This document shows positions 15,771 through 27,710 of a stretch of DNA of 64,000 bases, in pieces; positions within the stretch are counted from its first letter, which is position 1; the number at the start of each line of letters is the position of its first letter. The stretch is from Parafrankia sp. EUN1f (lineage in GTDB: Bacteria > Actinomycetota > Actinomycetes > Frankiales > Frankiaceae). The notes below the pieces were generated by a model that searched no databases, had not been told where the DNA came from, and worked only from the letters and a program-made list of their open reading frames with translations. The translations under genes were made by a program, and so were the position numbers. Location: assembly GCF_000177675.1 (NCBI RefSeq), contig NZ_ADGX01000039.1:1-64000 (forward strand). The letters run 5' to 3'.

Positions 15771-18463
15771 AGGACCTGACCGTCTTGCCACCGGCTGTCA
15801 GGCCGCCGGCCGGCCCGGCACCAGGTGCTGCGGCGTCGGCTGGTGTGCCGGCTGCAGCCCCGGCCCCGGCTGCGGCCCCGGCCCCGGCTGCGACGTCGGC
15901 TGGTGCGGCGTCGACCAGCACGGCGGCGGATGCCGCGCAGATGGAGGAAACGCCGCCGGGTGCCGCGCGCCGCGCGGGCGAGCTGGCGTTCGTCGCGGCC
16001 CTGGCGCTCGTCGGCGGGAGCGGCTTCACGCGGCTGTTCCCGGCTCGGGATCTGTGGGTCCCCCTGCCGGTGGCCGCTGTCCTGCCGGTCGTGCTGGTGG
16101 CCCTGTTGGGCGGGCCGCGCCGGGGCCGCCGGCCGGCGCCCGCGGTCCTCACCGTGCCGGCCTGGATGGTCGGATTCGTCGTCTGGACCGGCTACACCGT
16201 CGCGGCCGAGGCGGGCGGGTTCCTGGCCAGGCTCGAGCTGGTGCGCGCGGGTGTCATCGACGGCTGGGCCCGGCTCCTCGACGTTGCCGCGCCGGCGCCG
16301 GCCGACCCCGATCTGCTGATCGTGGCCCTCGCTCCGACCTGGCTCGCGGCGGCGATCGGTGCCGAGCTGACCATCCGAACCCGGGCGGCGCTCCTGCCGG
16401 TGCTGCCCGCGGTCGTGACACTGGTGGCCGCGACCGCGTTGGCCCTGCCCGTCCCGGGTGACAACCTCCCCCAGACGGGGGTGCTCGTCGCACTGGCCGC
16501 CGGCTACCTCGTGGCGCGGATGCCCCGGTCGGGCGGGTATGGCCTGGTCCGCTCCTCGGCCAGAGGGCTTGTCGCGATCCTGGCGGTCCTGCTCGTCGGG
16601 GTTCTGGCCGCGGTGACGGTGACCGGCGGTCGCCTCGGCGATCCGGTCGATCCTCGGGATCATCACTCGACGACACCGGTCGACGTTACCGAGACCAGCC
16701 CGCTCGCCGCGCTCAGCGGCTGGACCGCCCACCCCGACGACGTGCTCTTCCGCGCCGCGGTCACCGGGCCGGACCCGGCTGCCCCTGTGATCTTCCGGTT
16801 GGCCGTCTTCGACGACTACGACGGTGTGAGCTGGCGCTCCACAGCGCGCTTCGTCGCCGCGGGAGCCGCGATCGTGCCGCCCGCGACGGCGGCGGCGCAG
16901 CCGCGGCAGGCCACGTCGGTGCGCCAGGACATCGAGGTCGTGGGCCTGGGCGGAAACCTGCTGCCGGCGAACGGGTTGCCCTTGAGCAGCCCGCCCGGTG
17001 TGCGGGTCGACCCGGGCACCGGGATGCTGCGCAGTGACCTCCCGCTGGCCGCCGGCTCGCGCTTCGAGATCACGTCGGTTCCGGAGCCTCGACCCGAGCC
17101 GACGCAGATCGCCACCCTGTCGGCTGGCGCCGCCGCGGCTGACCACAACGACCCTGACCTGGCCGTCCCCGCGGACCCGCCGTCGATCCTGCGGTCGATG
17201 GCCGAGCTCGCAACCGCCCGGGGGCGGACGCCGTTCGAGCGGGCGGCCCTGCTGGGCACCTATCTGAGCGCGAACTTCGTCTTCGATCCCGAGGTGCCGC
17301 CGGGGCATGCGTATGGGCACATCGACCACTTCCTCGGTCATACGCGGCGTGGGACGTCCGAGCAGTTCGCGACCGCCTTCGTCCTGGCCGCGCGTCTGCT
17401 CGGGCTGCCGGCCCGGCTGGCGGTCGGGTTCAGCGCTCCAGCTTCAGCTCCCGCGGCCCCGGGCGACGGAGCGGGTGCCGCGGACCAGACCCGCACCGTG
17501 CACGGTTCGGACTCGCTGGCCTGGGCGGAGGTGCGCTTCGACGGGGTCGGCTGGCTGCCGTTCTTCCCGACCCCACAGTCCGCCGAGGCAAGGGGCGCGA
17601 GCGTGGCCGGATCGAACCAGGGCGAGACGCCCGAACAGGCGGAACTGATCGAGGTCGCGCTGCGCTCCGTGGCCGCGGGTGAGGCGACTCCGGCCACGAA
17701 ACCCGCGGCTCCCGCGACGGCGGGCGGCGACGGGGGCCCGGACGGGGGGCACTCGGGCCCCTCCGCCGGGACGGGTGCCTGGTGCAAGAACGTGGTCCTC
17801 GGCGTCCTCATCCTGGTCGCGCTGGCCGGCCTGTACCTCGCGGTTGCCCTGGTCGCGTCCGGTGTCCGGCGCCGCAGGCTCCGGTTCGCGGCCCAGCGGC
17901 GCGAGCGTGTGGTCGGTGCCTGGCAGTGTGCGCTGGAGGCGCTCGCCGATGCCGGGTGCACGGTCCCGGCGGCGGCCAGCCCGGTGCAGGTCGTCCATCT
18001 CGGCGGTACCTTCGCCGCCACCGCGCAGGCGGGACCGGCCGTCGAGGCCGCCCTGCGCGGGCTGGCGGATCTGGTGACGATCGCGCTCTTCGCCCCAGGC
18101 ACAGCCCTGGACTGGGACGGCGCGGCCGGGGCGCGTGCCGCCGAGGAGGCGTGGCGCCAGCTCGACCGGGCCGAGCGGGCGCTGCGCGGCCGTGGGCCGC
18201 GCGGGCAGAACCGGCCGCGCGGCCTGCGGAACCCGCGGAACCCGGAGGACCTGCGGACTCGACGGTTCCGTCGGCTCCGTCAGGTCCGCAGGCTTCGCCG
18301 CCTGTTGGCGCCGGGGACGGTGTGGTCGCGGCTGCGTGGCCCGCGGGATCACGGGAACCCGCCGGATTCCCCGTACGGGAGCGCGTCGAGCGCGGCGGGT
18401 GGCCGCCCCGGCGCGGAGGCCACGGGGGCCGCGGACAGGGACAGCCTTGCCTCGGTGGCGTGA
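15767..18463 (+). CDS. transglutaminase-like membrane protein (TgpA/DUF3488 type), probably catalytically inactive
   Basis: An 898-residue integral membrane protein, third in the moxR operon. The N-terminal third has about six membrane segments (residues 60-290). An extracytoplasmic transglutaminase-core-like domain follows (residues about 480-610), then a membrane segment near residue 680 (VVLGVLILVALAGLYLAVAL) and a cytoplasmic C-terminal part. In active relatives the triad lies in a GxCEQFA block, a HAW block and a DPTP block. Here the blocks read GTSEQFATAF, DSLAWAEVRF and FFPTP: Ser, Leu and Phe replace Cys, His and Asp. It keeps the fold's signatures but should not have transglutaminase or protease activity. 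It may serve as a binding scaffold. The start overlaps the DUF58 stop by ATGA. Confidence 0.85.
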   Translation: MKDLTVLPPAVRPPAGPAPGAAASAGVPAAAPAPAAAPAPAATSAGAASTSTAADAAQMEETPPGAARRAGELAFVAALALVGGSGFTRLFPARDLWVPLPVAAVLPVVLVALLGGPRRGRRPAPAVLTVPAWMVGFVVWTGYTVAAEAGGFLARLELVRAGVIDGWARLLDVAAPAPADPDLLIVALAPTWLAAAIGAELTIRTRAALLPVLPAVVTLVAATALALPVPGDNLPQTGVLVALAAGYLVARMPRSGGYGLVRSSARGLVAILAVLLVGVLAAVTVTGGRLGDPVDPRDHHSTTPVDVTETSPLAALSGWTAHPDDVLFRAAVTGPDPAAPVIFRLAVFDDYDGVSWRSTARFVAAGAAIVPPATAAAQPRQATSVRQDIEVVGLGGNLLPANGLPLSSPPGVRVDPGTGMLRSDLPLAAGSRFEITSVPEPRPEPTQIATLSAGAAAADHNDPDLAVPADPPSILRSMAELATARGRTPFERAALLGTYLSANFVFDPEVPPGHAYGHIDHFLGHTRRGTSEQFATAFVLAARLLGLPARLAVGFSAPASAPAAPGDGAGAADQTRTVHGSDSLAWAEVRFDGVGWLPFFPTPQSAEARGASVAGSNQGETPEQAELIEVALRSVAAGEATPATKPAAPATAGGDGGPDGGHSGPSAGTGAWCKNVVLGVLILVALAGLYLAVALVASGVRRRRLRFAAQRRERVVGAWQCALEALADAGCTVPAAASPVQVVHLGGTFAATAQAGPAVEAALRGLADLVTIALFAPGTALDWDGAAGARAAEEAWRQLDRAERALRGRGPRGQNRPRGLRNPRNPEDLRTRRFRRLRQVRRLRRLLAPGTVWSRLRGPRDHGNPPDSPYGSASSAAGGRPGAEATGAADRDSLASVA

Positions 18464-18743
18464 CCCCGGGCGTGTCGCCACCGGCGATGTCGCGGATGCC
18501 CGCGCCGCCACGGGCGGCACGGGCCTGAGTGGCGGCACTGTCCCGGACGGCGGCACTGTCCCGGACGGCGGCACTGTCCCCGACGGCGGCCCGGGCCTGA
18601 GCAGCGGCGCGGTCCCGAGCGGCAGGCCGGGCTCGGACGGCAGGCCGGGTTCGAATGGCAGCCCGGGCTCGAACGCCGGTGCCGTCCCGGATGACCGGCC
18701 GACCCTTCCGTACCGGCTGCGGCGGCGTCGGAGCGGGCCCGGT
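18464..18743 (+). repeat. low-complexity spacer with 18-bp repeats
   Basis: Between the transglutaminase-like gene and the first in-frame start of the thioesterase, the unit ggcggcactgtcccggac occurs three times (about 18533-18592), followed by looser Gly/Ser/Pro-type repeats. The thioesterase frame is open through it but has no ATG or GTG from 18464 until 18744. Confidence 0.6.
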
Positions 18744-19841
18744 GTGGTCCACTCGGTCGAAGTGACACCCGTCCGGTTCACCGTTGACCGGCTCCGGACG
18801 GGGGCCCCGACGGCTGTTCCGCGGCCCAGCCCTCCGTCCAGCCCTCCGCTCGGACCGCCGTCCAGCCCTCCGCTCGGACCGCCGTCCAGCCCTCCGCTCG
18901 GACCGCCGTCCAGCCCTCCGCTCGGACCGCTGTCCAGCCCTCCGCTCGGCCCTTCGACCAGGCCGCTTCGGGCGGCGGGGCCGAGGCCACGACCGGGCTT
19001 CCTCGAGCTCGCCGCGCTGGAGGACATCGACCGCGACGTCTTTCGCGCCCGGTGGCGCGGCGACGGTGACGAACCCGTCCACACCGGGCTGATCGCGGTG
19101 CAGGCGCAGCTCGCCGCCACCCGCACCGTGTCGAGCGGTCAGCCCGTCCACTCGCTGCACGCGCATTTCCCTCGGCCGGCGCAGGGGCGACGCACGATCG
19201 TCTATCTCGTCGACCGGGTCCGCGACGGTGGCGGTGCGACCTCCCGGCGGGTCACCGGCGTCCAGGGCGGTGAGGTGGTCTGTGTGATGTCCCTGCTCTT
19301 CCGGCCAAACGGGCGGACGGGACATCAGTTGAGGGCTCCGGCCGTCCCGCCGCCCGCGGATCTGGACCGCCCGTCCGAGGCCACCGGCCGGCTGATAGAC
19401 CTGCGAGTCGTCGCGGATGGTGACGCCCGAGGCGCCGCACGGGCGTCGGTGCGCCCGGTGGCCTGGGTACGGCTGGGCCAGGCGCTCCCGGATGATCCGC
19501 CTCTGCACGCCGGCGCGCTCACCTACCTGGCCGATCATGTGACAGCCGCCTTCGCCCGGCAGATGCTGGCGGCCTTCGCCCGAACGCGGCCGAACCCCCA
19601 CCCCGACTCGCATCCGGGCCCGAACCCGCATCCGGACCCGGGCCGGTCACTCCATCCGGCCAGGATGACCTCGCTCGACCACGCGGTCTGGATCCACCAG
19701 CCGTTCCGCGCGGACCAGTGGCTGCTCGTCGTGCGGGACAGCCCGTCCGGTTCCGGCTACCGGACGCTCACCCGGGCGTCCTTCTTCAGCCAGGACGGCC
19801 GGCTGGTGGCCTCGTCCACCCAGGACGCCGCACCCGCCTGA
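18744..19841 (+). CDS. acyl-CoA thioesterase II (TesB-like), double hot-dog fold
   Basis: A protein of about 365 residues if it starts at GTG 18744; GTG 18762 is the alternative. The recognisable TesB-like part begins near FLELAALEDIDRDVFRARW (19000) and runs about 280 residues, the normal family length. Motifs include QPVHSLHAHFPRPAQ and, near the C-terminus, SLDHAVWIHQPFRADQWLL with the catalytic Asp region, then FFSQDGRLVASSTQ. The enzyme would hydrolyse acyl-CoA thioesters. The N-terminal 85 residues are a disordered extension made largely of five copies of a 24-bp repeat (SSPPLGPP unit, 18837-18953). A His/Pro-Asn repeat (PNPHPDS) lies before the C-terminal domain. Start choice is uncertain. 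Confidence 0.75.
   Translation: MVHSVEVTPVRFTVDRLRTGAPTAVPRPSPPSSPPLGPPSSPPLGPPSSPPLGPPSSPPLGPLSSPPLGPSTRPLRAAGPRPRPGFLELAALEDIDRDVFRARWRGDGDEPVHTGLIAVQAQLAATRTVSSGQPVHSLHAHFPRPAQGRRTIVYLVDRVRDGGGATSRRVTGVQGGEVVCVMSLLFRPNGRTGHQLRAPAVPPPADLDRPSEATGRLIDLRVVADGDARGAARASVRPVAWVRLGQALPDDPPLHAGALTYLADHVTAAFARQMLAAFARTRPNPHPDSHPGPNPHPDPGRSLHPARMTSLDHAVWIHQPFRADQWLLVVRDSPSGSGYRTLTRASFFSQDGRLVASSTQDAAPA
18837..18953 (+). repeat. 24-bp coding minisatellite in thioesterase gene
   Basis: The unit tccagccctccgctcggacc plus four bases recurs about five times in direct orientation and encodes SSPPLGPP. The unit length is a multiple of three, so copy-number change would not break the reading frame. Confidence 0.85.
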
Positions 19842-19877
19842 TCACCGATCACCGATCACCGGGCCGGCGCGATACGG

Positions 19878-20555
19878 TCAGATCGGTACCTCGACGGCTT
19901 GGCCCGCGACCAGCCCGGCGACGGCCGTGGCGTACAGCCTCGACTTGATGGTGCCCAGCGTCGGGCCCGCCTTGCCGGTGAGCGGACGGGCCATCCCGAT
20001 CGCCGTCGGCAGCACCTTGTCCTGGTCCGCCACGCCGTCGATGATCCCTGCCGCGAGAGCGTCGTCCCCGCCGTACCGGCGGCCGGTCGTCATCGCCTCG
20101 TGGGCGGTCCGGATTGGCAGCCGGGAGCGGATCAGGTCGGTGATCCCGCCGCTGAAGGGGATGTCGATGTCGACCTCGGGGAAGCAGAAGTAGCCCCGGT
20201 CCACCCGCATGACCTGCTGGTCGTGGGTGAGCGCGAGGGCCGCGCCGGCGCCGAACGCATGCCCGCCGACCGCGGCCACGGTCGGCAGTGGCAGGGTGAC
20301 GAACCGGGCGAACAGCACCCGCACCGACTGGATGAACGGCTCGATCTCGCCGGGGTTCGCGGTCATCCAGGTGAGGTCGAACCCGTTGCACCAGAACTTG
20401 CCGGACGCGGTCGTGACCAGGGCTTTCGGTGCCGGCGCGGCCACCACCTCGTCGAGGGCGAGGTTGATGGCGGCCACCGAATCCGGGTTGAGCCGGTTCT
20501 CCCCGTCCCCCAGATCCAGGATGAACACGTCACCATCGCGGTCGAGTCCTGACAC
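19878..20555 (-). CDS. enoyl-CoA hydratase/isomerase family protein
   Basis: A 225-residue crotonase-fold enzyme. The substrate-binding/oxyanion motifs are present: SGKFWCNGFDLTWM (first oxyanion-hole segment) and AVGGHAFGAGAALALTHD (second). The catalytic-region FCFPEVDIDIPF resembles the Delta3,Delta2-enoyl-CoA isomerase subgroup more than classical hydratase. It is short for the family (about 255), mainly at the C-terminus. GTG at 20555 is preferred over GTG at 20573 because a GAGGAG ribosome site sits just upstream of it. With the convergent thioesterase it suggests acyl-CoA metabolism, though the two are not in an operon. Confidence 0.85.
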   Translation of the reverse strand: MSGLDRDGDVFILDLGDGENRLNPDSVAAINLALDEVVAAPAPKALVTTASGKFWCNGFDLTWMTANPGEIEPFIQSVRVLFARFVTLPLPTVAAVGGHAFGAGAALALTHDQQVMRVDRGYFCFPEVDIDIPFSGGITDLIRSRLPIRTAHEAMTTGRRYGGDDALAAGIIDGVADQDKVLPTAIGMARPLTGKAGPTLGTIKSRLYATAVAGLVAGQAVEVPI

Positions 20556-20573
20556 GTGCCGCTCCTCGCGCAC

Positions 20574-20900
20574 TCGTTTCCGGCTCCCGGTGGGGATCCC
20601 TTGCTGCCGACTATGCCGATCGGGCGGCCGTCATGCGCGACCTGGCGTGTTGTCTCACGCCCCGGCGGGTTCGTCCTGATCCGAGGTACATTCGCGCCGC
20701 GCTGTGCCGTCTGACGTCCGGGCATACCGGCGAGGTCGGGGCCGGCAACCACGGGCCTGTATCCCTGGGATATCCCGGCATGTTCCGGTGTTGATGGCTG
20801 GCACTTGCCGGCATGTTCTGGTGTCCGTCGGGCAACCCTGCGGTAGGTTCCGCCCAACGCTCCTGCCTGGATGGCGATCCTTGAGGGACGGTGACGGACC
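20574..20900. other. intergenic region with 33-bp-spaced direct repeats
   Basis: No gene visible. Two near-identical words, ccggcatgttccggtg (20775-20790) and ccggcatgttctggtg (20808-20823), lie 33 bases apart, about three helical turns, upstream of the small ORF at 20901. They may be paired binding sites for a regulator. Confidence 0.4.
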
Positions 20901-21107
20901 GTGACGCAAGCTGCCGATCTCCCGTACCCGGTTCCGGAGCCGCATGAGTGGATCGACGTACCCGACCCCGGCACGCAGCGCGCCTACGACGAGGCCATGG
21001 CTGACGTTGCCGCCGGCCGGTCGGTGATCTGCACGTCCGAGGAGGCCCTCGACGCGCTGCTGGCAGAGCTGGCCGCCGACCCACGCACGAACACGAAGGC
21101 GAGCTGA
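20901..21107 (+). CDS. small protein, probable antitoxin partner
   Basis: A 68-residue acidic protein starting with GTG. Codon use is coding-like. The C-terminal half (SVICTSEEALDALLAELAAD) is helical and amphipathic, a style common in antitoxins that wrap a toxin. It has no recognised DNA-binding fold. It lies 88 bases upstream of a toxin relic, which is the main reason for the assignment. Alternatively it is simply a small hypothetical protein. Confidence 0.55.
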   Translation: MTQAADLPYPVPEPHEWIDVPDPGTQRAYDEAMADVAAGRSVICTSEEALDALLAELAADPRTNTKAS

Positions 21108-21195
21108 CGCCTCGCTCCTGCTGAAGATCGGCCGCATCCTCCGCGGCCGTCGTGTCGACGCCCAAATCTGACGACCAGCACCCCAAGGTGACGGC

Positions 21196-21330
21196 GTGCC
21201 CACCTATGAGGCCGCCGCCCGCTTCCTCGCGGACTACCACCGGCTGCGACCGGAACAGCGCGCCGCGTTCCAGACAGATCCGCACATCATCTGGGCCCGG
21301 GTCGGCACGCACGACATCTTCCGGGGCTGA
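21196..21330 (+). pseudogene. internally deleted RelE-like toxin relic
   Basis: A GTG-started, 44-codon frame whose first 28 residues (VPTYEAAARFLADYHRLRPE and on) resemble the N-terminus of an actinobacterial toxin-like family of about 100 residues. Its last 16 (PHIIWARVGTHDIFRG) resemble that family's conserved C-terminus. The central half is missing and the two ends are joined in frame. This points to an in-frame deletion that removed the core of the toxin. Family resemblance is from memory of related proteins and was not searched. Confidence 0.55.
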
Positions 21331-21372
21331 TCGTCGGGCCCGTCCACCATGGGGCCGCACGAATGGAACCGG

Positions 21373-22935
21373 TCAGGGGTGCTCGGTGCATCGCTCGACG
21401 CCGGGGACGGAGGTGTCCTCGTCGTGGTAGGTCACCGCCGTCGCGGGCAGGTATCCCCATGCGTCTCCGTACCCGTAGCTGTTGTCCGCCGGCACGTCGC
21501 CCTGGGTGTACAGCCACCAGGTGCTCTGCCTACCCGTTCCGCCGGTGGGATTCGGCCGCCCCTGGATCTGGCAGACGACCCAGACCGCGTCGCCCTTCCT
21601 CATCAGGCCGGTGTCGTCGAGCGGCTCGGTCACACCGGCGCCGATGTTGGCGTAGACCGGTGACTCGACGTCCGTCGGGCACATGTACTGGCTCTTGAAG
21701 ACGCGATTCTTGTAGTCGCGGATCTCTTCGGATCGCACGCCGCATGTGTCAGCGGGGGTGATCGCGGGTGCTGGCGTGCTCGTGCTCACCGCATCGGTGC
21801 CGGTGCCGGTGTTCGTGCCGGTTTCGGGGCTGGTGGGGGCGGTGGGGCTCGTGCCCGCCGTGCTTGCCGGCGGCGCGGTGGAGCTGGTACCGGTCGTGAG
21901 CTCGGAGGCGTCATCCTGTTCGCCCTGGTGGGCAAGCTGCAGGGAGAGGGCGACCGCCCCGGCCGTCAGCAGCGCCGCCGAACCGGCCATGGCCGCGACC
22001 TGCCACCCGCTCCGGCGCTGGCGCCGCGGCCGAGGGCGCTGTGGCGGTTCGAGTGATGCACCTGTGCTGTCCTCGCCGTCCTCCTCGCCGCGCGGGCCTG
22101 TGCCCTGCCAGCCCGCTGAGGGGTAGGGGTCGGCGTGCTCCAGTTCGGCGAGCAGTGAGGTGAGCTCCGCTGTGACCTCATCCAGGCCCGGCCGCTGGTC
22201 ACGGGTGCGGGCGAGCATGCGGCGAAGGAGATCGCCCAGCGCCGGCGGCGCGTCCGGGCGATCGAGCGGCAGCATCTCGCCGGCCTGGATCCGGGTGAAG
22301 ATCTCGGTCGGGGTCTTCCCCGGAAAGGGCGTGCGGTCGGTGAGCAGGGCGAAGAGCGTCGCGGCGAGCCCGAACACGTCCGAGGTGCTTTCCGGCTGCT
22401 CGCCGAGCAGCACCTCCGGTGCCGCGAAACCGGCGGTGAATGCCGCCGAGAAGGTCGCCGGGTCGAGGCCTTCCGCGACGCTGGCGATGCCGAAGTCGCT
22501 GAGGACGGGCTCGCCCGAAGCGCGGAGCAGGATGTTCGCCGGTTTCAGGTCGCGGTGCAGAATGCCGTGCCGGTGTGCGGCATCCAGGGCACGGGTTACC
22601 GGAATCGCGAGTGCCAGCACCTCCCGGACGAGCAGGGGGCCCTGGTCGACCACCCGGTCGCGCAGTGTCCCCGCCGGGAAGTACTCCATCGCGATGTACG
22701 GCCGGTGGTCGATCGTGGTTCCGGCGTCGAACACGGTGATGATGTTCGGGTTCCCGGTGAGCCGGCCGGTCGCCTTGCATTCCCGGACGAACCGGCGCCG
22801 CGCGTCCGGATCGCGCAGGTCGGCATGCATGACCTTCACGGCGACCTGCCGATCGAAGATCTCCTGTTCGGCGAGGTGGACGGTGCTGAAACCACCGTGG
22901 CCGAGGTCCCGGAGGAACCGATAACCGCTGATCAT
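21373..22935 (-). CDS. receptor-type serine/threonine protein kinase
   Basis: A 520-residue Hanks-type kinase. The catalytic domain fills residues 1-275: glycine loop LGHGGFSTVH, ATP lysine K34 (VAVKV), catalytic loop HRDLKPAN (D129, K131, N134) and metal-binding D147 in SDFG; all key residues are present. A Pro/Arg-rich juxtamembrane part and one membrane segment (near residues 315-340) follow. The outer part is a Thr/Ser/Pro linker and a C-terminal domain with four cysteines and an SH3b-like pattern (VYANIGAGVTEPLDDTGLM, DAVWVVCQI, WWLYTQGDVPADNSYGYG). There are no PASTA repeats. ATG 22935 is preferred because of the GAGGAG site upstream; the frame is open further to 23577. Confidence 0.9.
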   Translation of the reverse strand: MISGYRFLRDLGHGGFSTVHLAEQEIFDRQVAVKVMHADLRDPDARRRFVRECKATGRLTGNPNIITVFDAGTTIDHRPYIAMEYFPAGTLRDRVVDQGPLLVREVLALAIPVTRALDAAHRHGILHRDLKPANILLRASGEPVLSDFGIASVAEGLDPATFSAAFTAGFAAPEVLLGEQPESTSDVFGLAATLFALLTDRTPFPGKTPTEIFTRIQAGEMLPLDRPDAPPALGDLLRRMLARTRDQRPGLDEVTAELTSLLAELEHADPYPSAGWQGTGPRGEEDGEDSTGASLEPPQRPRPRRQRRSGWQVAAMAGSAALLTAGAVALSLQLAHQGEQDDASELTTGTSSTAPPASTAGTSPTAPTSPETGTNTGTGTDAVSTSTPAPAITPADTCGVRSEEIRDYKNRVFKSQYMCPTDVESPVYANIGAGVTEPLDDTGLMRKGDAVWVVCQIQGRPNPTGGTGRQSTWWLYTQGDVPADNSYGYGDAWGYLPATAVTYHDEDTSVPGVERCTEHP

Positions 22936-23147
22936 CTGGCTTCCGCTCCTCGGGCGCGGCTCATCTCCGGCGACGCTACATCCGGCGATATAGCGCACGT
23001 CACACCCAGGTCGCCTGCTATATGCGTGGTATCGGCGGATATCGCTCCTGGTAGGAAACATACCGGTACCGGATGGTTCCGGTGAATCGGGTGGACCCGA
23101 TACCCGGATCGCTTCCGGAGAGCTGCGTCCCGAGCGTCTGGCTGCCG

Positions 23148-23202
23148 GCGGACGGCCGGTTGCCAGCGGACGGCCGGTTGCCAGCGGACGGCCGGTTGTC
23201 GG
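23148..23202. repeat. 18-bp tandem repeat, three copies
   Basis: The unit gcggacggccggttgcca is repeated three times (last copy with one or two changes) in the region between the kinase and the small ORF at 23369. No gene is assigned to it. Confidence 0.8.
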
Positions 23203-23368
23203 TGGGGTCCGGCTGTCGCCGGCAGGGGGCTGGCTGTCGGTGTCCGTTGGGATGACCAGGGTCTGATCCGGGCATGTCGACATCGAGGGCGGGATCCGGG
23301 CCGGAAACCACCGGCCGGGTGGATCGTCCGGGGAGCGTGCAACGGCGGCGGATGTCAGGAGGTTGGAC

Positions 23369-23587
23369 ATGTCGCACCAGGTCGTAAAGGGTGGACGGCA
23401 CACGGAGCCAGCCGGGCAGGGCATTTCGGATGACGAGATGGCCCGACAGGTGACGGACCAGACGTCGCACGACCGCCTCGCCAAGACCTTCTTCGAAGGG
23501 GAGCGGGGCGGGGCGCGCAGCGACGAGGAGGCCGCGAAGTTCCGCACCGCGCATCCGACGGGCAAGCGCGAGCGCACCAGCGTCTAG
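23369..23587 (+). CDS. small hydrophilic protein of unknown function
   Basis: A 72-residue protein without cysteine, rich in Glu, Arg, Gly and Lys, with no membrane segment. The ATG at 23369 follows a strong AGGAGG site at 23357-23362, which supports real translation. The sequence (SDDEMARQVTDQTSHDRLAKTFFEGERGG) suggests one amphipathic helix in a mostly disordered chain, as in small stress-type proteins. No family recognised. A hairpin that may end its transcript lies 45 bases downstream. Confidence 0.6.
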   Translation: MSHQVVKGGRHTEPAGQGISDDEMARQVTDQTSHDRLAKTFFEGERGGARSDEEAAKFRTAHPTGKRERTSV

Positions 23588-23631
23588 TGAGGAGGAGCCG
23601 CACCAGCGCCCCGCCCACCCGCTGCTTCTCA

Positions 23632-23683
23632 GCAAGAAGTGCGGGTTTTGGCTGTTGCAGCAACCGAAATCCGCACTTCTTGC
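23632..23683 (+). terminator. hairpin downstream of small ORF
   Basis: The arms gcaagaagtgcgg and ccgcacttcttgc pair perfectly over 13 bp; the interior (ttttggctgttgcagcaaccgaaat) pairs imperfectly, giving a hairpin of about 52 bases. The interior is related to the hairpin at 56390-56423. Confidence 0.65.
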
Positions 23684-24117
23684 GGGTTGCCAAGGGGCTC
23701 CGTGTCCCACTTTCGTCTATGGATGCGAATTGCGGATGCCGCGCGGCGGCGCAGGATCCCCGGGTGGGTCGGCGCGCGGTGGGCATGGGTCGCCGACGCG
23801 GCGGGCCACGATCCGGCGGCGGGCCACGATCCGGCGGCGGGCCACGATCCGGCGGCGGGCCCGGTTCGGTTGCTGGGCGGCGCCCGGGGCGCCCGGGGCT
23901 TGCGGGCGGTGACGGCGATGTCGCGGCCGGAGACGGTGGCCTCGCGGACCTTGAGCGGGTTTGCAAGATCTTTGGCGGCCGGCGACACGGCCGACTAATC
24001 TGTGGGACGCGACCAGCGTCACCGCTCACCCGTGCCACCCGCGTCATCGCTGTCTGCGACCCGGCCACCTGCAACCTGGCCACCGGCAACATCCACAACT
24101 GCACATCGCGCCGCTCA
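23684..24117. other. intergenic region with 18-bp tandem repeat
   Basis: No gene visible. The unit ccacgatccggcggcggg occurs about three and a half times at 23804-23862. The remainder, up to the riboswitch, is an untranslated leader or spacer; a promoter for gcvP should lie near its 3' end but was not pinned down. Confidence 0.5.
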
Positions 24118-24335
24118 CACCCGTGCGGGAGAGCTCCGGGGCCAGCCTCGGAGCGCCGAAGGAGCAAGATCTCCCCGCAAACTCTCAGGCTCAAGACCGC
24201 CGGGTCAGGCGACTCTGAAAAGCGGACACGAGATTGTGTCCCGCCGACGGTGCAAGTCGGCCGCTGGCGTCCGGGGTGCCCCCTGGGCGTGGTGGCCGGC
24301 GAAGCTCTCAGGCTCATGACAGAGGGGGAGGCCCG
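24118..24335 (+). ncRNA. tandem glycine riboswitch
   Basis: Two aptamer-like units in series. The first (about 24122-24222) has gcgggagagc at the 5' side, gccgaaggagcaa in the middle, and the hallmark aactctcaggctcaagaccg followed by a gactctgaaaagcgg closing stem. The second (about 24225-24330) repeats the hallmark as agctctcaggctcatgacag followed by agggggag. The position, about 100 bases before the glycine decarboxylase gene, fits the class: glycine binding should switch on degradation of glycine. The first unit is close to consensus; the second is more divergent in its middle part. Confidence 0.85.
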
Positions 24336-24430
24336 CCGCGACGCGGGCGGGGGACCACGGCCGTCCGGTGTCGTAACCGTTCGGTGTTGGTCTCTCTTCG
24401 GCGTCGCACGACCTCCGGAGCGAAGCGACG

Positions 24431-27628
<3,198 letters not shown>

Positions 27629-27710
27629 TCCGGTCGGTGAACCGGGCCTGGCCCGGGCCTGATCCGGTCGGTGCGCCGGGCATGTTCGGGCCTGGGTTCG
27701 GGGCCTGGTT

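Noticed and set aside
17808-19631. 607-codon open frame on the minus strand
   Set aside because: GC-rich antisense frame over the transglutaminase and thioesterase genes; Arg/Pro/Gly composition and no domain.
22936-23577. Kinase frame extended to 23577
   Set aside because: The kinase domain starts within a few residues of ATG 22935, which has a GAGGAG site; upstream sequence is repeat-rich and not kinase-like.
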